Below are positions 47,801-59,800 of a stretch of 64,000 nucleotides of DNA, in pieces. Origin of the DNA: Anniella stebbinsi (taxonomy: Eukaryota > Chordata > Lepidosauria > Squamata > Anniellidae); the NCBI GenBank assembly GCA_029215795.1, contig JARDYH010000004.1:217676017-217740016 (forward strand), given 5' to 3'. Within the stretch, counting starts at the first letter, position 1. Each line of letters opens with the position of its first letter. The translations under genes and the position numbers were made by a program. Under the pieces are notes generated by a model that made no database searches, was not told the origin of the DNA, and saw only the letters and a list, made by a program, of their open reading frames with translations.

Positions 47801-50800
47801 TGTACTTTAAGAACAGCTACAGAGGCCCTTCAGACTTGCTTATTTTTGAGGAAAGTTAAATGGGCAAGTATACGAGAGAGGGCCTTTTCTCCAGTGGCCT
47901 CACCGTCAGCCCCCATCGTTGCAAGCATACTTGTTTTCTCTGTCCTTCTGAGTATGTTTCAGTGGACTATTCTGTTTTTTGTTTTGCTTTTTTAGCTGCA
48001 ATTGTGTTTTAAATTATTTTTACCATCTTGGCTAGCTGCTTTATTGATGGTGTGTGTGGATGTTTTTAATTTCAGCTATTTTAACATTCTTACAGGATTT
48101 TCTGGGTATGGGATTTTATTGTGCTTTAGAAGGGCTTTTGCCATTAAAGGTGGTCTAGAAATATTATAAAAAAATAAAACCATTAAATTGCCATACTGAA
48201 CAGGTTTGCATGTGACACTAAGCCACTCTGTGAATAAGCCATGATACACCCCACGAATAATAGGGCTTACCATCACTTGGGCTCCCCTTCCTTTCCCCTC
48301 AGTCCATGAGCTGGCTCCAGCACATATTCCATGGGACTTTACGGCAAAATCCGCCTTGTCTCCTCCCTCTGCACTCAAGTCATTACCACAGTTGTTCCCA
48401 GGATTTTTTTTTTTAAAAAAAACTTGTTGCCTCAAAAATGTGCAATTTGGGTCGTAATTTTTTAATTATTACTTTGGTTGGTCTTTCGCAAGTGCGTACT
48501 TATAGTCCCAGAGCCAGAGCAAGATTTATTTACCCCAGCGAGTGCAAAAGCTTTGTGAATATTTTTTGTTTATATATGCCAGAAGTGTCTCAGAAAAGTG
48601 AGTCTTACAAAATTCCAGTGGTGGTGGGGGCTGCGTAATGACGTCATCAATATGGCTGCCACGCTATTATGTAGTTGCCGCATTTAAATATGCATAACTT
48701 CTCACCCGTTTATGCTACTAAGATGAATTTTTTTCTAAAATATTTCAAATTTAATGACAAATACTTTTTGTAATTACACAGTTTTTGTTAACTGCATTAG
48801 TTTTTGAGATAATTTCATTTGAACGTATAAAATCAATGTTCACAGTAGTTATGTGTGATGTTTAACCATGATCTACTCAAAAACTATATGACTTTCGAAA
48901 GAATACTCAAGAACAAAAAAGTTGCATTTTTTTAATGAGGATTAAGAAAATGTATAATACCATGGGGTTTACCCCAACGCTTAGGGAATTATGAGTGGTA
49001 TCTCATTATACGTCCACTTTCTCAGGATTGTATGATTTTACAGTTTATCATACAGGGTTTTCATTACAAAAGTATCCACCCTAAATATCTTTCAATCTGA
49101 TGCACAGATCATTTTGAACATTTTCAACTGTGATTTTTACAGTTGAACATGTTCAAATGCTCTTTACAAAATTTCAAACAGGACAAGTATGATGATATAT
49201 ATAAAAATACTATTTATTAGGTTGAATTGTTTTTAACAAATGTTTTTAAAATCTTCAGCAAAAATTTACAATTTACAAAATAAAAACTATGTTCTGTGAG
49301 AAGGGTTAACAAATAAATTTCATTGGATGTCCTCTTCACTTTCATTGGAACTGCTATCATCACTGTCAAAATCACTTTCCTCATCTTCTTTTTCACTGTC
49401 CTCTGTGGCTGTTTCAAGATTTTCTGGGAGTGTTCGACCATCGTACCATTTTATATGGTATATACGTTCAAATGAAATTATCTCAAAAACTAATGCAGTT
49501 AACAAAAACTGTGTAATTACAAAAAGTATTTGTCATTAAATTTGAAACCTTTCAGAAAAAAAATCATCTCTGTAGCATAAACGGGTGAGAAGTTATGCAT
49601 ATTTAAATGTGGCAACTACATAATAGCGTGGCAGCCATATTGATGATGTCATCACGTAGCCCCCCCCCCCCACTGGAATTTTGTAAGACTCACTTTCTTG
49701 AGACACTTCTGTCATGTATAAAGAAAAAATATTCACAAAGCTTTTGCACTCCCTGGGGTAAATAAATCCTGCCTGGCTCTGGGACTATTATGGCTGTCTG
49801 ATATATGTAGACTTACCTGGACATGGAGTAGGTAATGTACAAGGAAATTGACAAGATGAAGTTGCATAGAGGGTAATTTGTGCACAGTTGAGGGATAGGG
49901 GAGAACTAACAGTAAGAGAAAGCAGGGACCCAGTAATGCAGTTCAGAAGCACTGAAAATGGGGGAGGGGAGCCAAAGGAGTAAGTGCACCAAAAGGAGGG
50001 GACAGAATCTCCCCCTTGGCAATCTGATCTCCTTGCTTTTCAGTATCGAACTGATACTTCTCAGTGTCCTCCACATATCAACACTTCCCTGACGCTCTAG
50101 CTTCTCCAGAAAGAAGAGATATTAACCCCTTTTTGCAGCTCCGTTTTGGTTACTGCGGTTCCCTGACAGGTTTTTTTGCAAATATGTACACAAATGTAAT
50201 GGTTGGTAAGTATATGGAGGGGAAATTTGCACACCTGCATTAACTGCTCCATTACCCAGTCATTGGTTCCTTTACCTTTGTCTTTCCACCCTCTGTCCAC
50301 CCACCCACCCCAGCCTGTACACATTACACAGTCTTAATTTATATATTGGCCTGGTTCAGAAGACACAGTAAAGCTGTAGTTTAAGGTGTCTTCTGAACTG
50401 AGCCATTGTGACTACTTTGGGTCAAGGAGCTCTCTTCCTTAGGTTAGTCTGTAAAGGACTGGGTGCGGTAAGTAACTATGCTAAGAAGTGGTGTGCTGGT
50501 CAGGCCAAAGGCAGTGTAGCCATTCTTCCCCGCTGGCTGATTCCCCTCTCGATGTTAAATGAAAGTTTGCCTTAACATAAGGCTTCTGTGTGATTGGAGA
50601 GTCCTCTGTGCTATTCTCTCACTTCGTGATCTTCATTTGAGGGTTGGGGGATGGGCCCCTCTCCCTTCTAAGCAGGTTAGAGCAGATGACAGAATCTAGT
50701 TATTCCTGGTCTAAAGGGAGTTTTAATGTTAACAGGCAAAAATAACTTCTGAATTGGCTATTGGATTTCTCTTTTTTTTTCAGATTGCTAAGAAAAACAG

Positions 50801-53800
50801 GACACCAACCTCAGCCCCAGTAATCACAAAGTTGATCTTCACAAAACCAATCAACAGTAAAGCAGTTACAGGGCAGACAACTCAAGTGTCGCCGGTCATT
50901 GCAGGTTATATATCTATCTGTGGCTTCTTACAAAGTGCTGTTTTTAAAGGGTGTGAAATGTGAATGGAGTCCAGAGAGTTGGGTTGGGATCTAACAGGCT
51001 GGGATATTGTTGGGGGCTTTTCAGGCTTTCTCCTCTTCCCTCCACTGCTTTACAAGTACCCTAAAAAAAGCCATTCCTGAAGCCCAGGGGATCCTCCAGT
51101 GTGACATTCAGTGCGGGAAGGGGAAATTAATAACTCCTGTATGTTCACAGAATCGCTTTCTGAGCATGCACAGGGATCTTTGGATCCCAGCCACAGAATG
51201 AATCATACACCCTACTTTTCATACTGTTCCCAATCCAGATGGAAAGTGTGTCAAAGTTCAGAGTCTTAAAGAACTTATAGATTACTCTGGTCATTAAAAA
51301 TGCCTTCCAAACTTAACAGCAATGTTGAGTTATCTCTCCCTCAGATCAGATTGTATTCACACAAAGACTGCTTATATACAACCAACTTACCGTGTGGTAA
51401 ATGTGGGGAACCTTGCCTCCTTTTAAATATCAGCTCAAATGCAGTTATACAGACAACTCTGTTGGCTTTGAACTGTTCTGCAGTTGCTGTTGCTCTACTC
51501 TGATTCCTTACTAGTTCTGTTACTATGGGATAAATTCATTAGCATCAGATGCTACTTTAAAAACATGCCACAAGCTGGAAGTCTTTATCTAAATGAACAT
51601 TTTATTTTTACACAATATGGATTGCTTTTATCAAACTGCAGCTGGTAAATCTATTGCCCTACTGCTTTGCTAACATTTTAGTCTATTAAAAGACTAGGAA
51701 AGGAAAAGCTTCAGTTGTTTCAGTGCTCAACAAATTAATTTCCATTTATACTTCAAGTTCAGCAATGCATGTGCTTGTTTCCCTGTCCTCTCCTCCCCGT
51801 GTTTTCCTGTGCAACCAGTGTTCTTCAGGATACATCTAAATATCTTTGTCATTTTCCAATCACTTCTTCTGATTTCTAGTTGAAGCTGTTATGATTTCAA
51901 GCTCAAATCTGAAAGGAAACTGAGGTGGTACGAGCAGAACTGAAGTTTACATAGGCTTGCCTAAGGCTCTAAATGTACCCTTGTGGTTTCCAGTCCAGTG
52001 ACTTTTGCTAACAGAAAGTTCTAGGATATATGCATCCAGGCCTTGAGTGGGGCTTGGTGGAACTTGACTCTTAAGATGATTAGCAGCGAACTGTTTTATT
52101 TTTTCCTTAGCATTCTGTTCTAATTCATAACAGGATTTTGTTTTTGTTAGGGATACAGAGGGGGAAATCGTTTTAGTTTTATTTCTGATATATCTTCTCC
52201 TGGAAGTTGCTGACACAGGAGAAAAATTATCAAACTTTTTAACTGGAAGTTTCCACTTTCAGTTGGATGGTATTCTTCCAACTTTCTTTTGTCTCTTTTT
52301 CAGTTTTGTTTTCTTCTTGGCTTTTTCAGTTGCTTCATTATTATTTTTTTTAATTGCCAGAAAATGTGTTTTACTCTGTTACATGAGTATTAGAAGGATG
52401 TGATTAAGGAGCATCTCTTGTGCAATTGTGTAGAGCAGTAAAGTGAGAGTTTGTTTAATATCCATGACATGTAGCCAAAGTTGGAAAGACTGTAGCCACT
52501 AAAATCATCAAATTGGCTCTTTGCTCCTTTTTTAATAGGTAGAGTTCTCTCGCAGACTACTCCAGGAACACCTCCAAAGACTGTAACTATCTCAGAAAGT
52601 GGAGTTATTGGGACGTCTTTAAGTTCTACTATCCAACAGACACCAAATAAGATAGCCATCTCTCCCTTGAAATCCCCTAACAAGGTAAACAGTTTATTTA
52701 AATTACTTTATATCTGTATCATATGTATGGCTCCTAATATTATTGTGATTCATTCTGCTAATAAATGCTTATTTGCCTATAAGCTTGTAACAATTTTAGT
52801 GTTGGTCTGAAAAGTGTTGCAAATGGTGGTCCACTTAAATCAAAATCTTATTCTGAGGTGGTGGCTCTCAATTTGGAAATGTGAGTTAGCACCTTAAACT
52901 CAATCTGTGTTGACTCAAAATCCACAAGATTTGAAGAACAATTAACCTGAGCTTCTAGGTGCCTACTTTTTAATGCATTGCCATTTCTTTTCATCACACT
53001 TTCAGGTTATATACAGCAATGAGGTCAAGAAACTTATTGTTTACAACTCAATAATGAAATTGGAATTCTCACAATATTACCGAACACCCACCAGCTGAAT
53101 AAAAAATATTCAATGGGTTTTCATTTTACCAGCAGCTCCTGTTGCCTAAACTCCTGTAACTTATGATACAGATACACACTGATTAATTGGAATTGATACC
53201 TTTTTCAAATCAGGCATTGAATAAACACAGGTTATGCTAGAGGCATAATCCCAAGCACCAAAACGGATTTTCTAAAGATGTTCTTGCTCCCTTTAGTTAT
53301 CCTGGCATTGCCTTTTCTCACTGGTGGTTCTGTACATCCTGGTTTGTTACTGTGAATTTAACTCTGCTGCCCTGTGACTGTATACTGAAGGGCAATTCAG
53401 AGGTTCTCTAAAACAAATGAATCTCAAAGGGCTATATTACATGTTTTCAAATGGAGAAGGGTCCCTCAACCTCTCCCCCAAAAGTCCTCCCTGACTCCAC
53501 CACAGCACGTTTTGCCCACTTGTACATTTGTATTGTATACACATTTTGAAACGGAAAGATCTGTCTTTATGTAGATCTGTCTATTACAAAATGCTTTAAC
53601 TGATGTCTTCAATTTGTTAAGCAGCTAACAGTAGTGTCGGTCGCCTCGCAACCTCCAAGCTCCCCTCAGAAAACAGTTGGTGTTCCTTTAAACGTAGCCT
53701 TGGGGCAGCAGATTCTCACAGTGCAGCATTCGACACCTTCTTCCCCAGGAAAGACCATAGCTAACAATACAACTGCTCAGGTAAGCATTCACCTGACTTA

Positions 53801-56800
53801 TTCTGAGACAGCGTCTTGTTCAGATTGTGAGTTGCAGCATTACATAGTTCCAGATGTTGTTGACTATCTATGCTACATTTGCTTTTGTTCTGATGAGCTA
53901 AATAAAGTACTATTGAGAAAAGAGTCACTTCAAAGAAACTTGTATATAAGCAGTGGTTTACAACAAACAAATTCTGGTCTAATAATAATTCAGTTATAGT
54001 GCATTTCAGGTATTTATTTGTGCTTTAGTCTGAAACATGAGAGGAAATAATGCTGGCCCTTCTAACCAATGATGAAAAAACACCTGTTGATATCTCAAGA
54101 CCACAAAAGTAACTTTATAACTGTTTAACAGGCTGTGAAATCTGCAGTTCAGACCCTCACTGTCGGGGGAATGGGTACATCGCAGTTTAAGACCATAATT
54201 CCCTTGGCAACAGCACCCAATGTTCAACAAATTCAGGTACCTGGAAGCAAATTCCATTATGTCCGGCTTGTAACGGCCACAACAGCCAACAGTTCAGCAC
54301 AGCCAGCCATTCCAAATCCCAGCACCAGCACAGCACCCCTTCAGCAAGGTTAGTAGTGTCCTTTGTAGAATGAGTTCGTAGTAAGTAAGAGAAGTACAAC
54401 TATAAAGGGAATTAAGGAAGCATTGGCTAATGTTGCATGTTCAGCACAGTTGCTCGTTGGAGCTTGTATGCCTTAACCTTAATTTTGTAGAGTACTGTGG
54501 ATGCTTTAGAAGTAAAGTCTCTTTTGTGTTGCATTCTTTTTTCATAACATGTCTAGATGTTGAACAGCTAGGTAGCAAACGCAGGTTTGATGTGTGTGTT
54601 TTTCCTTTATTGAAAGTTATTTAAAAGTTCTTCCTTTTTAATTTAAACCCGGTTTAGTACATTTCTTTATTGATTAAAGTAATAATGGTGCTCAGGGTCA
54701 TCATCCAGTTTCATTATTTTACCCCATAATTAGCAAACAATCCATTCTTAAATGGGTTCTGCAACAAAATGTTGCAGTCTGGAGTGCTCCTGTTCACTGT
54801 TCAGCCATTTCCATTCTCCTCCCACTATCCAAACACTGAGCATTTTGTAGCCACTGAACACACTCAGTCCTTATTGCACTGTTTTGGGTTCTCTCCTGCC
54901 CCAAGATTTTTTTCTTAAAAGTGTTTGTGCTTCTGCACACCTTGATGTTTCCCCCAGGCCTGCAAATAACTCCATCTTGTGTATAAGTGGTCCCATTTTG
55001 GCTATGTAAGCAACAGCACTCATGCCCGAACACAGGATACAGATCAAATAAATGGGACCTGCAACGAAGTATTGCAGGGTAGAGCATTTCTCTTCAGGGT
55101 TCCATCCATTTATATATTTCTGCAAAACTTGTGTTCCCCCATGTCTGCTGATATCTTCCTCTTGGCCAGGGCTGTTGAAATTTTGGCTACGTAAGCAACA
55201 GCACTTGGAGAATTATATCAGAATTAGAATATATTACGATCAAATTAAGCCAAAGCTAGCTTGACCTACTGTTGTATAAACATACCCCCAATATTTGGAT
55301 TTATTTATGCCTGTTGAAATTAAATTCACACTTTCAAAATAGAGATGGACACCATGCACTTATTTTGTGATCAATACATTAGGCATTGTGTTTGGTCAAC
55401 ATAATACGTACCATTTTTATGTAGCTCTGATCACACACACAGTTGACAGAGCTGCCTCTCTGCAGCACACAGAGGACAGCATTTCTTGCTGGAAGTGGCA
55501 CAAATCCAGATGAACCTATCCATTTCCTCTCTAGGATGTGAGAATAACAAAGTGGGCTGGCTAAACAAGGAAGTTCCTCACCACCTTCTTAATGTCTTTG
55601 CGTAGGAAGTTGCATATTGTGTCTTATGCAGTTTCTTTTGAACAGCTAAGCCAATGGTGGTGAATGCAACTCCCGTGCGGATGTCTGTCCCAATTGTTCC
55701 AGCAGCGCAGACTGTCAAACAAGTGAGTTTTGCCATGCTAACTCATGGTGGCAAGATACAATGGGTAGGTGGTCATGCAAACAATCTACTGTGCTCCTAT
55801 CAGATGTTCAGGCAGACAAGCTACACAGAGTAGTGTAGTATTTCACCTCCCCTCACCCTGCAGTCATCCTGCCTAGCCTGGTAGATATCCCAGCTTCCTT
55901 TGTGGTGGGAATACAGATCGCTTGAGAGGAGCAGAGCGGCGTTGGCATTTGCCAAGCAGCTCTGTAGGCATTCTCCATAACCCACACTGGCGTGACAGAC
56001 ATCACACTAACCTACCATAGGTAAAATAAACCCTAATGCAGACCGTGGGTTCTCAGGGTGGCTTTTTGGGGGGAAATAACCCACCATGGTGGGGTGGGGG
56101 ACATACCACAGACAGCACGCTATCTTATCATGGGTTGTTCTGGAAAATAAACCATCATGGGTTAGAACTCAGTCATTACAAATCCCTAGTTTTTCGTAAA
56201 TGCTTTCAGTTATCTGGAATCTCTGAAGACATTTGGATAGTAACTTTCTGCAGAAGATTAAGATCTTGCATTTAATGGAGATATCATGAAGATTTCTTTC
56301 ATTCCAGGTGGCACCCAAACCAATTAACACAACTTCGCAGATAGTTACCACGAGCCAGCCACAGCAAAGACTTATTATGCCTGCCACGCCACTGCCACAA
56401 ATCCAGCCAAATCTTACCAACCTTCCCCCGGGCACTGTGCTGGCCCCAGCCCCTGGTGCAGGAAATGTGGGATATGCTGTTCTCCCAGCTCAATATGTTA
56501 CACAGGTATGGTGTTGGTATAGAGATGAAATAGACCAAAATAATTAATGAGTGTGGTGGTTATAGTTAATCTTGTGGGGCAGGAATGTTTGTTTACGTGG
56601 CAGTTTGAGGAAATTAGGGTGCCCTGGTATACTTTTTTGCCTATTGTATCTTTTTGTTTCTAGTTTTTAACAAACAAGGAGAAGAATTTCCTAGTTTCAT
56701 ACTTCTGTGCTAGAACAAAAAATGCCTGATCGAGGTTTCTCAAATTTTGGTACCTAAAATATAAGGCTTTATTTTTCTTCCTGGATTAACAGTGGAATCA

Positions 56801-59800
56801 CACTTTATTGTATTAAACTGAAAAAGATACGTAAGGTTTCTCAATCTCCTAGGATGCTGCTTTGAGATTTTCCCAGTTTTTCAGCTATACTAATCTACAT
56901 CATTGAGTAGTTGTATATTAACTGATACAGTAACATTAATAATAAATACTTTATGAAATCCTTACTCACCACCCATATGTTGGAAAAGTAAGTGCCACAT
57001 AGGGTCTTCTTACTCTACCAAACAAAGAATAGTGTTGCATCTAATATGGAGGCTCAGTTTTTCAGGGCACAGTTCACCCTCTTTGTGGCACAGTAATGTC
57101 CTTTTAACACACACTTTAGAAACCACTGGCTTAATGCCTGAAGAAACCTGTCTATAGTGGGTAAGGCTGGGGGATATCTGTGGAAAACTGGGATAGATTT
57201 TATGTGGAACAGTTATGTAGAGGCTTAATGGATTGCAAATCATTGTAAATAGCTCTCCTTGGGAGAACAGTGACACCCCCCCCTCTCATAGCCAGAAAGA
57301 CTTAAAGAGCACAGTTGTAAGAAATAAGAGCTGCAACATGATGTAATTTGAGGTAGATGGCCAGGTGGAATATATTTGATGCAGGACTCAAGCAGATGAT
57401 GTATCTTCTGCCAGAAAAAGTGAAGAACTCAACCCACCAGCAATTAAAGGACAAAAACAGGCAGGAAAGAAGGGCTCTTCAATCCACATTCTTATAGAAC
57501 CATCACTAGACATCATGACAGCCAAGAAAAAAATTGTTGCCAAAATTATATGTTACCTGATGCTTACTTGGGGTATCTCATTCCTGCCAGCTTGGAAAAA
57601 TGCGTTGTAACCAAACTGAGTTCCATCTGCTCCCGAATCAAAGCTCAAAATGAAAAGTGGGAATATCTCTGCTGGAAGATTGAAAGAAGGAAAACAGACT
57701 TCCTCTGGAATGTTAGGTTCGGTGCCTTCTGAGAACTAGATAAAGATAGAAATTGTGGACTGCATAAAAAGACATGGGACATCAATTTCTTAATACAAGA
57801 AGAAAATCATTGACAAAAGACAAATTCTGAATCTGAAAACCTGAATGGTCTCTATAAAATAGGTCAGACATTCACAAAAGGTGACAAACCAAGAGGAACT
57901 GATCAAATTAAGTGTAGACATTGTCCGACGATTGCTTTGCCTTGCAGGTACAGACCCTGTTCAGATGACACACTAAGCCATGTATAGGCCACTAACCCTT
58001 TTGTAGCAAATGGCTAGTGAGCGTGTTTAAGCCATGGTTATGTAGCCACCATGGTTATCATAGAATAGTAGAGTTGGAAGGGGTCTATAAGGCCATCGAA
58101 TCCAACCCCCTGCTCAATGCAGGAATCTACCTTAAAGCATCTCTGACAGATGGCTGTCCAGCTGCCTCTTGAATTCCTCTAGTGTGGGAGAGCCTATGAC
58201 CTCCCTAGGTCATTGGTTCCATTGTTGTACTACTGTAACAGTCAGGAATTTTTTCCTGATGTCCTGCCGGAATCTGGCTTCCTGTAACTTGAGCCCATTA
58301 TCCCGTGTCCTGCATTCTGGGATGATTGCGAAGAGCTCCTGGCCCTCCTCTGTGTGACAACCTTTCAAGTATTTGAAGAGTGCTATCATGTCTCCCCTCA
58401 ATCTTCTCTTCTCCAGGCTAACCATCTCCTTGTAGGGCTTTGTCTCCAGATCCCTGATCATCCTTGTTGCCCTCCTCTGAACTCGCTCCAGATTGTCTGC
58501 ATCCTCCTTGAAGTGTGGTGCCCAGAACTGGACACAATACTCAAGATGGGGCCAAACCAGTGCCGAATAGAGGGGAACCAGTATTTCGCGCAATTTGGAA
58601 GCTATACTTCTATTAATGCAGCCTAAAATAGCATTTGCTTTTTTTGCAGCCGCATCACACTGTTGGCTCATATTCAGCTTGTGATCTACAAGAATTCCAA
58701 GATCCTTCTCGCTTTTTGTATTGCTGAGCCAAGTATCCCCCATCTTGTAACTATGCATTTGGTTTCTTTTTCCTAGGTGTAAAACGTGGCATTTATCCCT
58801 GTTAAATTTCATTCTGTTGTTTTCAGCCCAGCACTCCAGCCTATCAAGATCGCTTTGGAGTTTTGTTTCTTTCTTCCAGGACATTAGCGATCCCACCCAA
58901 TTTTGTGTCATCTGCAAATTGGATAAGCATTCCCTGAACCTTAGGAATGGTTCATACGACATGCTAACCCATAATGTTTAGCTCAAAATGCTTAACCACT
59001 GTGGCTTAGCATGTCCTCTGAACAAGGTCACAAAGGTCAATGGAAATTAGGGTTAGCAAAATGGTCTGGAGGAAGAAAAGTGGGACCATTAGACATCTTT
59101 CTCCTTGAAGATTTACCTGCTTCGCCAAAGGAAGCAAATATGCAGAATTTGGCAAATAGAAACAACCCCCCAACACAGTCCCAGCAAAAGCTCAGCTGCA
59201 TGTGATCTCTGTACTTAAATATGGGAGTGCATCGAAAAAGAAGCAGAGAGCTGATTGTACAAGAGGATGTTTTTTCATAGGCTGATCACACAGCATGTTA
59301 ATTATTTTGCCATTGTAAAAAGATATAGGAAAACACCATGCAAACAGGAGCCTGATACAGAAACCCAAACTACAAAAAGGGAATATTTCCATGAGCTTTT
59401 GGTTATTGTTTCTTCCCCGCTCCACTTTTTCAGGTTCATTACCATATATTTTGAATCAAAAAGGACTCATAGTAGGTTGCTAAGTTTTTGGTGGGTTTTT
59501 TTAATCCCTAGTTTTTCATACATGCCTACTTTTCTGTAGATTCTTTGCTTGATACTTTTTTTATGTATCACAAAATAAGTTCTAGGAGTCCCTGTAATTA
59601 AATTTAGTCCAGATATGTGGAAATCTCCTAATTGGTTTTATAGCAGCAGCAGCAACAAAAGAACCCAAAACAAATAGTACAGCTGTGGGGGAATTCTAAT
59701 AGGATTTTAAATCTTCCCTTATATTCCCCAGAGAACAAAATATCTTTCTGCCATTTCCTCCCCCCAGCACCGCTGCCTCCGCCGCCATAATACTTGGGGA

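Larger units (their letters stand above)
44855..50783. other. LIN54 intron between coding exons 1 and 2
   Basis: It holds a degenerate L2-type LINE (about 45590-48175), a 1,285-bp transposon with long inverted ends (48503-49787) and a small hairpin MITE (50346-50405). No extra exon is recognised. Confidence 0.65.

Noticed and set aside
49320..49505. Acidic 61-codon frame as an independent small gene
   Set aside because: It begins inside the transposon inverted repeat, so it is part of that element.
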